64,000 bases of DNA from Versatilivorator sp963663845 (lineage in GTDB: Bacteria > Acidobacteriota > Terriglobia > Versatilivoradales > Versatilivoraceae). The notes below the pieces were generated by a model. That model was not told the origin of the DNA, did no database searches, and saw only the letters and a program-made list of their open reading frames with translations. Positions 33,301 to 40,909 of the stretch are shown here, one piece after another. The stretch spans positions 3,534,001-3,598,000 of the forward strand of contig OY760650.2 of the NCBI GenBank assembly GCA_963663845.2, given 5' to 3'. Each line of letters begins with the position of its first letter. Positions within the stretch are counted from its first letter, which is position 1. The translations under genes and the position numbers were made by a program.

Positions 33301-36232
33301 GTGGCCGAAGCGCTTTTTTGAAAAGCGCCGAATCATTAGAGAGATGCGCGCAAACGGATGTTGGGGGAACCCGAATCCAGAGAATGATGCCCCGGTGTTG
33401 TCAGTGCTGCGTCAAGAGGGTGAGGCCATCGACCGTCTCAACAAGCGACTATCCGACTTAAAAGAGTGGTCCGGGCATGCGACCGAACCGATGGAGGCAG
33501 AATCTCTGCTTCAGCTCGGCGAACGTGCTCGCACTGCCGCCAGCAAGCTGGCTGATAGTCCACCGGCGCTGGTAGAGGTTCGCCGCAAACTTCGGAGCTT
33601 ACTTCACGATGGAAACGATCTGCTTGACCCCGGAGGAAGCGTGGGAGGTCCTGCGATCAAATTTCTGGATGCGCTCGAAACCCTGAAAAAAGCGTGCAGC
33701 GAGTTCGAGGAGGTCGCGGGTAATTCCGTGGAAAAAGTGTTTGCTGCCACTGATCATGTTCTTCAAAAAGTGCAACAGGCGGCCGACACCATCCGGACTC
33801 GTTACCAAGAGCTCCGGGATTGGTGCGCTTGGCGAAAACGCAGAGCGGAGGCAATCGACGCCGGCCTGCTACCGATTGTCGAAGCCGTGGAACAAGGAAA
33901 CGTTGCGCCGGACGACATAGACCAGACCTTTAACGCAGCGTACTGCACGTGGTGGTCGGGGGCAGTGATCCAGGAAGACGAAGTTTTGCGAACTTTGTCC
34001 GTTCCAGAGCACGAGGCAGCAATCGAAAAATTCCGCCGAACAGACGATGATTTCCAGAAACTCACTGCTGAGTATATTGCTTCGAAGCTGTCAGGTGGCT
34101 TGCCGGATCAGGACGACGTCAAGAGAAACTCGCACTGGGGTGTGTTGAGACGCGAGTTGCAAAAACAGAGACGGCACAAGCCGGTTCGCAAGCTGCTTGA
34201 GGAAGCCCCTGATGTCCTGAGGTCGCTCACACCGTGTTTCATGATGTCCCCGCTTTCGGTGGCGCAATACCTGCCTGCCGCGCACGCTTTGTTCGATGTG
34301 GTCATTTTCGATGAAGCATCTCAGATCACGGTTTGGGACGCCGTGGGCTCAATTGCCCGCGGAAAGCAAGTGATCGTTTCAGGTGATCCCAAGCAAATGC
34401 CTCCAACCAACTTTTTTGCACGTTCCGACGACGACCCGGACGGTGAAATCGACACAGAAGGGGATCTGGAAAGTATTCTGGACGAGATGCTCGGTGCCGG
34501 CGTTCCTGAAAAGACGTTGAATCTCCACTATAGGTCGCTCCAAGAAAGCTTGATCCGGTATTCCAACGATCGTTACTACGGCAACAGCCTAATAACCTTT
34601 CCCGCTCCGGATGTAGGTGACCGAGCGCTGAGCCTCCGCCAGATCAAGGGGTTCTATGCCCGCGGAGGCGCTCGTCATAACGAGGGGGAGGCGAAGGCAA
34701 TTGTGGACGAAATCGTCTACCGCTTGAGGCATGAGGATGAAGAGGTCCGAAAACGTTCGATCGGCGTCGTGACCTTCAACTCCGAACAACAAACCCTGAT
34801 CGAAGACCTATTGGACGATGCTCGCTCAAGGCACCCTGAGATAGAAAAGGCGTTCTCCCAAGAAAATATGGATGAGTCCGTTTTCGTCAAGAACCTCGAA
34901 ACAGTACAAGGTGATGAGCGTGACACTATTTTGTTCAGCATTACCTACGGACCGGACCGGGCCGAGCATGTCACGATGAATTTCGGTCCACTCAACCGGC
35001 AGGGAGGAGAACGGCGGCTCAATGTGGCTATCACCCGCGCCCGACGAGAGATGGTCGTCTTCTCCACGTTGCATTGGGACCAGATAGATCTATCTCGCAC
35101 GAACTCACGAGCAGTTGCCGACTTGAAGGACTTCCTTAAATATGCCGAGAGTGGGCGGTTCCCTGGTCCGTCGGCTCTTCCGGGAGACTTCGAGTCGCCC
35201 CTTGAGGCCGCTGTCGCTCAAGAACTGAAAATGAGGGACTGGCAAGTCCATCCGCAAGTAGGGGTTTCAAGCTACAGAATCGACTTGGGAATTGTGCACC
35301 CGGATTTCCCCGGACGCTACCTTGCCGGCATTGAGTGTGATGGGGCCATGTACCATAGCTCCGCCTTTGCCCGAGAGCGAGATAAAATCCGTCAGGCTGT
35401 GCTGGAAACACGCGGTTGGAAGATCTTTCGTGTCTGGTCATCGGACTGGTGGACCAATAAGGAAGGGGCAGTTAGAAAATTGGACGCTGCCCTGCGGGAA
35501 TTCCTTGAGGAATCTCGTCAGAAAGAGGCCCAGCAAGAACTCCCGGAGAAAGTGACTGTCTCCAGGGATTCAGGCTCCAATGGGAGCGGACAAGCAGAGC
35601 CGACAGAAGGAGTTAGCAACCCATCTTGCGAAAATGACTCGAGGGTCCCCGAATCCGAGCCGGATGCGGACCTGAAACAGCCGCGAGATTTCCTCGCTCC
35701 ATATGCTTCGTTTGAGGGTCAGGCTGGCCCGGACCCACGGAGCGCCAATCTGCTTCAGGTATCGGATGGGCTTTGTCGGATTATTGAACAAGAGGGGCCC
35801 ATCCTCGCCAAGCGTGCGTACGATGTTTATCTTCGAGGATGCGGAATTCGCCGAATGGGAGGTGAGCTCAAAAAACTGATGAACAGGGCACTCCAAGCTA
35901 CTATCCGAAGCGGCCGTGTAGTTAAAGAGGACGAATGGGAAATGGGTGGATTGGTTCGGTTAATTGTCCGGACGTCCGATGCTCCACCGATCATGGCTCG
36001 GGCGAGAGGCCCCCGCAAGTTTGAAGAGATTCCACCCAGCGAGATGCAACTTGTTGCTCGCCAATTACTCGCGGACTACAACGAGGAGATGGAGTCTGGT
36101 TCGGAGGCTCATCTGAAGGAGGTACTCGCGACGTTTGACTTGAAGCGGCTTACGAAGCCGGTAGCCGAAACACTGCGCGAAGTCCTGCGAAACCGGTATT
36201 CCCATGTAGATGACTCATTGGATGGCAGGTGA
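30344..36232 (+). CDS. Giant DUF4011 / SF1 helicase / Vsr-like nuclease / DUF3320 protein (antiviral-type)
   Basis: 1962 residues from the ATG before RIHADIAAKLNF (an in-frame TTG lies 12 codons earlier). Domain order: N-terminal region with a transglutaminase-like C-H pair (Cys216 in ATCLDTAM, His242 in KGHALAGVW); DUF4011 from about 371 (ERWQRKLLDLTLRNPLLN); SF1 helicase with Walker A GPPGTGKS at 685-692, Walker B VIFDEAS around Asp1323, QGDERDT and motif VI NVAITRARRE near 1560; Vsr/PD-(D/E)xK-type nuclease with Asp1647 (YRIDLGI) and Glu1664-Cys-Asp1666 (GIECDGAMYH); C-terminal DUF3320. Such helicase-nuclease fusions are found in phage-defence islands and probably degrade invading DNA. Third gene of the cassette with the PIN nuclease. 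Codon third positions are richer in A/T than in neighbouring genes, suggesting transfer. Confidence 0.9.
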   Translation: MRIHADIAAKLNFAAHQSAFSVLRSLGVENPDAVQQFEKLVLTLRSTPAFIREKTWIVDRVGPGELISIKDRDLTVNGGFLLGLAESVRGNIVFRLEKDDELLAELAKPVELLAYNEWGGCGVMPELLAAFSMPNDPAVDRILRSASETLRRAGKLDKIDGYQSGSRQRVWEIAAAIYSAIANLGLTYAAPPASFESDGQKVRLPGQILDGRVATCLDTAMLFASAFEQAGLNPIIALPKGHALAGVWLQPEDLSSIVIDEAETLRKRIDLKELLLIETTYVTSHPARVFSNAIAAARDCIRDGLDDTFTAAVDIRRARSHRITPLSLKSGMSARDGESQPATTVQPLEPSPELPDFNFTDLEDEKRDTPESRLERWQRKLLDLTLRNPLLNHRATKGSLQIICPEPNRLEDKLAAGRRIRIAAVPTLSSQEQDEEIHRLRQGEFITQEYARDELERHRVLVDLTQEQLLHRAVEIYRKARTALQEGGSNTLFLAFGFLLWKRDEKDDRRFRAPLILLPVSLERTSVRSGFKIVGHDDEPRFNTTLLEMLRRDFRIEIPRLDEALPEDESGIDVPEVWNRVRVAVREAPGFEVVEDVVLGHFSFAKYLMWKDLVDRTDALRENAVVRHLLDTPNDRYGTNEGFVNPSRLDRDYKPSDLLTPLPADSSQMSAIATADRGKDFVIIGPPGTGKSQTIANLIAHLLGTRKTVLFLSEKTAALNVVFDRLKKIGLGRFCLELHSNKARKADVLRQLGKAWKRADSQSKAKWQQRAEEFLVLRDRLNRLVDRLHRKRSNGLTAHHAIGVKVRDMELANQVTLSWPTAGHHNESALNRAREAVENLSIQAKEIGDFSENPFHLIEKREWTPMWQSLVYERAGALSAAAGKAEIAREALCKATGIDLTDHSLTQLDALGGLARLLLDSYRRPAAFALGPNGQDQIEALRGASGRLTAYANAQGSLSCDYEPFAWRAINGQLLGQYWAKAKMTWWPKRFFEKRRIIREMRANGCWGNPNPENDAPVLSVLRQEGEAIDRLNKRLSDLKEWSGHATEPMEAESLLQLGERARTAASKLADSPPALVEVRRKLRSLLHDGNDLLDPGGSVGGPAIKFLDALETLKKACSEFEEVAGNSVEKVFAATDHVLQKVQQAADTIRTRYQELRDWCAWRKRRAEAIDAGLLPIVEAVEQGNVAPDDIDQTFNAAYCTWWSGAVIQEDEVLRTLSVPEHEAAIEKFRRTDDDFQKLTAEYIASKLSGGLPDQDDVKRNSHWGVLRRELQKQRRHKPVRKLLEEAPDVLRSLTPCFMMSPLSVAQYLPAAHALFDVVIFDEASQITVWDAVGSIARGKQVIVSGDPKQMPPTNFFARSDDDPDGEIDTEGDLESILDEMLGAGVPEKTLNLHYRSLQESLIRYSNDRYYGNSLITFPAPDVGDRALSLRQIKGFYARGGARHNEGEAKAIVDEIVYRLRHEDEEVRKRSIGVVTFNSEQQTLIEDLLDDARSRHPEIEKAFSQENMDESVFVKNLETVQGDERDTILFSITYGPDRAEHVTMNFGPLNRQGGERRLNVAITRARREMVVFSTLHWDQIDLSRTNSRAVADLKDFLKYAESGRFPGPSALPGDFESPLEAAVAQELKMRDWQVHPQVGVSSYRIDLGIVHPDFPGRYLAGIECDGAMYHSSAFARERDKIRQAVLETRGWKIFRVWSSDWWTNKEGAVRKLDAALREFLEESRQKEAQQELPEKVTVSRDSGSNGSGQAEPTEGVSNPSCENDSRVPESEPDADLKQPRDFLAPYASFEGQAGPDPRSANLLQVSDGLCRIIEQEGPILAKRAYDVYLRGCGIRRMGGELKKLMNRALQATIRSGRVVKEDEWEMGGLVRLIVRTSDAPPIMARARGPRKFEEIPPSEMQLVARQLLADYNEEMESGSEAHLKEVLATFDLKRLTKPVAETLREVLRNRYSHVDDSLDGR

Positions 36233-36353
36233 GACGATTGAAGCGCGCTTGAGGGATTTCGGGGAAGTGCTGCTGCGTCAGTGAGTGCCGGAACTGTGAG
36301 TTGAACCATCGCAACTGTTTGGTGACTTGTTGAGGAACAAGAGGTTCATTGCC

Positions 36354-38189
36354 ATGTTAAAGAAACAGACTGATGCTGCAGAAGGCCGGCGCTGGCGGCC
36401 GGCCAAGGGGCGCCGAGCCCTGGGCGCATTGACCGCGGCGGGGCTGCTTGCCGGCCTGGTTCTGGTTCCCGTAGAGAGCCACGAGGCGGCGGATGGGGCA
36501 TTTCGCCTGTCTTCCGAACATGTTGCCGCGGTCAAGGCCAAGCGGAGAATCGTGGTCAACCATCCGGCCGACGGCCTGCTGGCCGCCATCCAGCGCCAGG
36601 TCAGCATCGAGAACCTGATGACCTACGAGCTGGGGTTCACCGACGAGCCCGGCAGCCAGATCGACGGGCAGTGGTGGTGCCTGGACCAGTTGTTCCCCAT
36701 GAAGGCCCGGCCCATGACCGCCCGGGACAGCCCTCTGGCCAAGGGGCCCTACATGGGCGGCAACGTCGAGACCATCTATCGATGGGCCGATGAAGGGATC
36801 AATATCGCCAAGGTCTACCTGGAGGAAACCAGGAAGCGCGGGATCGAGTGCTTCTATTCCTACCGGATCAGCGACGGCACCAGCCACACCGAGTTCGGCA
36901 GGGAATTCGCCGAGGCCCACCCCGACTGGGTGGTGAAGGACGAATGGGGCAACGCCAAGTGGAATTTCGCCGTCCCGGAGGCGCGGGCCCGCAAGTTGAG
37001 CGTTCTGCGGGAATTGGTCGAGGACTACGACTTCGACGGCCTGGAGGTGGACTTCGCCCGCGGCCCCAGCAACCTGCCTGCCGGCCGGATGTGGGCCAAC
37101 CGGCGGGCGATCAGCCGGTTCCTGCGCGATCTGAGGGCCATCACCCTCGAGGTGGAGGAGCGGCGCGGCCGCCCCTTCCTGCTGGCGGCCCGGATCCCCG
37201 ACACCCTGGTCGGCTGCCATTTCGACGGCCTGGACGTGGAGACCTGGGTTCGAGACAACCTGGTGGACATCCTGGTTCTGGGAGTGCGGTCCCTTGAGCT
37301 CGAGATCGAGCGTTTCCGCCACCTGGTCGGGGAGAAGCCCATCAAGATTTACGCCACCCTGGACGACCATCACTGTTCCGACGGCTACTCCTGGCCTCCC
37401 ATCGAGGTCATGCGGGGCGTGGCGGCCAACTGGTGGCAGCAGGGCATCGACAGCCTGCAGGCCTTCAATTGGGGCACCGCCTCTCCGGAAGTCAGGAAAA
37501 AGACCGGGATGTTCGTCCACCAGGCCTATTTCGACGACTCCGATCGAATCCGGATCTACCAGCAGGCCTACAAGGAGCTGGGCAGCCCGGAGACCCTTCG
37601 ATTCCTGGACAAGACCTTTGTGGTCCAGCGCAGGGGCGGGGGCGGCTCTGGGGGACCCAACGTGCACGAGTGGAAGACACCCCGCTTTGCTTACCAGAAC
37701 ACCAACATGCTGGCCCAATTGCCGGCGCCTCTGAGCAATTCCGGGCGGGTGGACACCCTGGTCAAGCTGCGGGTCGGGGACCGCCTCTCCGACCATGTCG
37801 CCCAGATCGGGGATCTGACCCTGGCGCTGCTGCTGTCGGACCCCGGGACCGGCAAGCTGCCGGCCGAACAGACCATCGGCAAGGCGCCCATCAATCCTTT
37901 CTGGACCCTCCCGCAGTTGTACACCTCGCCTCCCAGGGCGGGGATCGAGACCCGCCTGGAAGTGCGGGTGAACGGGGTGCTTGTGGGCGAAGGCAGGGCC
38001 GAGGAGGGTTGGGTCGTCTTCAGCCCCGATCCCGATCTGTTTGCCGTGGGGGAAAACCTGGTCGGCATTCTGGCAAAGGGCCGCAAGGCGGATGATCCCG
38101 CCATGACGTTGGAGAAAGTCGAGGTGCGGGTCGACTACCTGCCGCGTCGGCAGGTAGCGGCGGCCGGGACGGCCGGAGGGGTCCGGTAG
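36354..38189 (+). CDS. Secreted TIM-barrel glycoside-hydrolase-like protein, paralog A
   Basis: 611 residues. MLKKQTDAAEGRRWRP.. is followed by a hydrophobic segment (ALGALTAAGLLAGLVLVPV), a probable signal peptide with a long basic head. The core resembles glycosyl-hydrolase-like TIM barrels: YSYRISDG, then DYDFDGLEVDFARGP at about 225-238 (acidic residues at a strand end, as in retaining hydrolases), LLAARIPDTLVGCHFDGLDVETWV, DDHHCSDGYSWPPIEVMRG and NWWQQGIDSLQAFNWGT. A glycine linker (RRGGGGSGG) leads to a C-terminal beta-sandwich ending MTLEKVEVRVDYL. Genes at 40910 and 53947 are paralogs. Substrate unknown; the neighbours suggest an acidic or acylated glycan. Confidence 0.8.
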   Translation: MLKKQTDAAEGRRWRPAKGRRALGALTAAGLLAGLVLVPVESHEAADGAFRLSSEHVAAVKAKRRIVVNHPADGLLAAIQRQVSIENLMTYELGFTDEPGSQIDGQWWCLDQLFPMKARPMTARDSPLAKGPYMGGNVETIYRWADEGINIAKVYLEETRKRGIECFYSYRISDGTSHTEFGREFAEAHPDWVVKDEWGNAKWNFAVPEARARKLSVLRELVEDYDFDGLEVDFARGPSNLPAGRMWANRRAISRFLRDLRAITLEVEERRGRPFLLAARIPDTLVGCHFDGLDVETWVRDNLVDILVLGVRSLELEIERFRHLVGEKPIKIYATLDDHHCSDGYSWPPIEVMRGVAANWWQQGIDSLQAFNWGTASPEVRKKTGMFVHQAYFDDSDRIRIYQQAYKELGSPETLRFLDKTFVVQRRGGGGSGGPNVHEWKTPRFAYQNTNMLAQLPAPLSNSGRVDTLVKLRVGDRLSDHVAQIGDLTLALLLSDPGTGKLPAEQTIGKAPINPFWTLPQLYTSPPRAGIETRLEVRVNGVLVGEGRAEEGWVVFSPDPDLFAVGENLVGILAKGRKADDPAMTLEKVEVRVDYLPRRQVAAAGTAGGVR

Positions 38190-38241
38190 ACGGAGAAACC
38201 CCGGCCGGGTCTCTTCCGCCGGATTCGGCCAGGGAGGGATA

Positions 38242-39261
38242 ATGAAGAGCGACAGCCTGAATAGTCCCGTCAACCGGCGCGAGTTTCTGGAATCCACCGG
38301 ACGCTACGCGGCGGCGCTGGGTTTGGCCGGTGCGGCCTTGGCTCCGGGGTGCCGTCCCGAAGCGGAGCCGCCTGCTCCCGCGCGGCTCCCGGTGGTCGAC
38401 ACCCACATGCACGTCTGGGCCAACGATCCCGTCCGCTATCCCTTTCCGCACCCCTACATTCCCGACTTCAAATACGCCGACATTCCCGCCGAAGGCACCA
38501 CCGAGATGCTCATCGAGGACATGGACCGCAACGGCGTGACTCACAGCATCCTGGTGCAGGTGATCTACCACGGGTGGGACAATTCCTACGTGGCCGACAG
38601 CCTCAAGGCCCACCCGGACCGGGTTCGGGCGCATGGCCTCATCGATCCCACCGACCCCAAGGTGGCCGACCGGCTCGAGTATTGGGTCAAGGAGCATGGC
38701 TTTTCGGGAATGCGTTTCAGCCCCATCTACTACCTCGACGGCGCCAAGGGGGGCGATGGGTGGCTCAACCATCCCGACACCGACAAGCTCTGGAAGAAGG
38801 CCGCCCAACTGGGTGCGGTCTTCAACTTCTATATTTCCACCCGGCAGCTCCCCAAGCTGGAAGAGATGGTGAGCCGCCATCCGGAGGTGAAGGTCTGCGT
38901 CGATCATCTCTCCCAGATCGATCTGACCGTGGAGGATCCCACCCCCGAGTTCAAGAAGCTGCTGGCCTTGTCCAGGTACCCCAACCTCTGGGTCAAGGTC
39001 TCCGAGCTCACCTCGGTTTCCGGAGCGAATTATCCCTTCCGGGAAGCCTTCTCCTGGGTGCGAAGGGTCTACGAGGAGTTCGGAGCTGACCAGTTGCTGT
39101 GGGGGACGGGCTACCCGGGCGCTTCGCGGGCCGCCTGGGAGCGACCCACCCTGGCCAAGGAGCTGGCCTTGGTGCGGGAGGAGATGACCTTTCTCAGTCC
39201 GGACGACGTGGAGAAAATGCTGGGGCTGAATGCGGCCCGCGTCTGGAACCTGTCGGCCTGA
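38242..39261 (+). CDS. Tat/lipoprotein amidohydrolase-2 family metal-dependent hydrolase
   Basis: 339 residues. NRREFLESTGRYAAALGLAGAALAPGC combines a twin-arginine motif with a lipobox-like APGC. The metal-site start is VVDTHMHVWANDP; later VDHLSQID and WGTGYPG supply the other TIM-barrel ligands. The family includes sugar-lactonases (fuconolactonase, rhamnonolactonase) and decarboxylases. AGGGAGGG lies before the ATG, 52 bases after paralog A; a lactonase or similar step on a sugar acid released outside the cytoplasm would fit the locus. Confidence 0.87.
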   Translation: MKSDSLNSPVNRREFLESTGRYAAALGLAGAALAPGCRPEAEPPAPARLPVVDTHMHVWANDPVRYPFPHPYIPDFKYADIPAEGTTEMLIEDMDRNGVTHSILVQVIYHGWDNSYVADSLKAHPDRVRAHGLIDPTDPKVADRLEYWVKEHGFSGMRFSPIYYLDGAKGGDGWLNHPDTDKLWKKAAQLGAVFNFYISTRQLPKLEEMVSRHPEVKVCVDHLSQIDLTVEDPTPEFKKLLALSRYPNLWVKVSELTSVSGANYPFREAFSWVRRVYEEFGADQLLWGTGYPGASRAAWERPTLAKELALVREEMTFLSPDDVEKMLGLNAARVWNLSA

Positions 39262-39408
39262 TCACGAGTGGGCAGGGAAGGAAAAGAGAAATCCTCTAAG
39301 GGACACGAAGGACAACGAAGGGACACGAAGATAAACCAAGAGAAAGATGAGGTTTTTCACCCCTATGCGGAGGGGGATTACGACGGTAACCCCTCGAGGA
39401 GGTTATAG

Positions 39409-40350
39409 ATGTTGGGTCGCAATCAGTTCAGGGGCGTATTGACGCTGGCGGCTCTGTTGGCGCTTTCTCCACAGGCCAGGGGCGGGGACGAGGTCTCGGC
39501 CACGGAAAGCTGGGCGGCCACCCTGTTCAGTCATTACGGCGTCAGGACCGACATCACCTACCTGGTGGCCGACAACTGGGAGTCCAAGCTGGATGTCTAC
39601 CGGCCGCGGCAGGCGACGTCGCCGACGCCCACGGTGGTCTATATTCATGGCGGGGGCTGGGTCGCGGGCACCAAGAACGTCCGCCCGCTCCATTTCCTGC
39701 CCTATCTGGAGATGGGCTGGGCGGTGGTCAACGTGGGATACCGGCTGGCCAGGGTCTCGCTGGCGCCGGCTGCCGTGGAGGACACCCGTTGCGCCCTGCG
39801 CTGGGTCATCGAGAACGCCGGGAAATACAACTTCGACACCGACAAGATCGTGCTCACCGGAAGGTCTGCGGGCGGCCATCTTTCCCTGATCACCGGCATG
39901 CTGCCGGCTTCCTCGAGCCTGGACCGGCGCTGTCTGGGCAGGGACGAGCTCAAGGTGGCCGCCATCGTGAACTGGTTCGGGATCACCGATGTCGATGACC
40001 TGCTGGAAGGCGAGAACATGCAGTCCTACGCCGTGACCTGGCTGGGCGGCCAGAGCGACCGCCATGAAATCGCCCGTCGGGTTTCGCCTCTGAGCTACGT
40101 CCGGCCGGGACTGCCGCCGGTGCTGACCATCCACGGAGATGCCGATCGCGTGGTTCCCTACGACCATGCCGTTCGCCTTCACCGGGCATTGGATGAGTCC
40201 GAGGTCCCCAACCAACTGGTGACCATCCCCGGCGGGAAGCACGGCCGGTTCAGCCGGGCGGAGCTCCTCAGGATCCATGTCGCCACCCGCGAGTTCCTCA
40301 AGAAGCACGGTTTCAAGCGGCAGGGCGATTCCCCCTCGTCGGCGGAGTGA
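39409..40350 (+). CDS. Secreted alpha/beta-hydrolase esterase (BD-FAE/lipase-like)
   Basis: 313 residues with a signal peptide (FRGVLTLAALLALSPQARG). Oxyanion motif YIHGGGWVAG, nucleophile elbow TGRSAGGHLS, acid in IHGDADRVVPYDHA and His in PGGKHGRF complete a catalytic triad. These enzymes release acyl groups such as acetyl or feruloyl from glycans. AGGAGG at 39396-39401 supports the start. Co-directional with the amidohydrolase and the two TIM-barrel paralogs, so it may deacylate the same substrate. Confidence 0.9.
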   Translation: MLGRNQFRGVLTLAALLALSPQARGGDEVSATESWAATLFSHYGVRTDITYLVADNWESKLDVYRPRQATSPTPTVVYIHGGGWVAGTKNVRPLHFLPYLEMGWAVVNVGYRLARVSLAPAAVEDTRCALRWVIENAGKYNFDTDKIVLTGRSAGGHLSLITGMLPASSSLDRRCLGRDELKVAAIVNWFGITDVDDLLEGENMQSYAVTWLGGQSDRHEIARRVSPLSYVRPGLPPVLTIHGDADRVVPYDHAVRLHRALDESEVPNQLVTIPGGKHGRFSRAELLRIHVATREFLKKHGFKRQGDSPSSAE

Positions 40351-40469
40351 CTCCGGTGGGCCGACATGGGCCGGCAGATCCATCTCCTTTAGCCGCGGGG
40401 CCGGTTTAGACAAGCACCGCCCCCGCCCCCGACGACGGTGCGGATCATACGAGGGTGAAACACCCAATC

Positions 40470-40860
40470 GTCAATAAAGGCGAACCACCAATGAACACGA
40501 ATAGACACGAAGACCGATGGACCTGCTTGGCTGCGACGCCGTCACGGGATGAAGGCCGGGAGCGCGGGCGTCCCGCCCGCACAACAGTGGCACAGCCTCA
40601 CCCCTCTCTCCCACCCGGCTCGACCGGCAACGGCGCCACGATTCCGCTTCGGCCGAGCCCATGGGGTTTCCGGCGGCAGGGTGGCCGGGCGTCGCATCAC
40701 GGGGAAACTGAGCGGCGACCCAACGCAGGGGATGCGGGCGAGACGCCCGCGCTCCCGGCGGGCCTCCTCCCAGCCTTCTTGCTCCGCGAGGAGGCGCTGC
40801 CCCTGACGATGCGGCAGGGACGTCCCGCTTCGTGTGTCTTCGTGGATAACTCTTTTTCCG
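40470..40860 (+). repeat. Family-1 element with flanks (199-bp unit at 40558-40756)
   Basis: Palindromes at 40558-40580 and 40734-40756 bound a unit of exactly 199 bp in the same orientation as 19271 and 26224. The left flank repeats GGCGAACCACCAATGAACAC and ACACGAAGACCGATGGACCT; the right flank ends GTGTCTTCGTGGATAACTC. This element accounts for most of the 559-base gap 40351-40909 and splits the glycan locus. Confidence 0.9.
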
Positions 40861-40909
40861 TTTGATTCAGTTTTGGCCGGCCAAGCGGCCACCCCCTGGA
40901 GCCCTTCCC

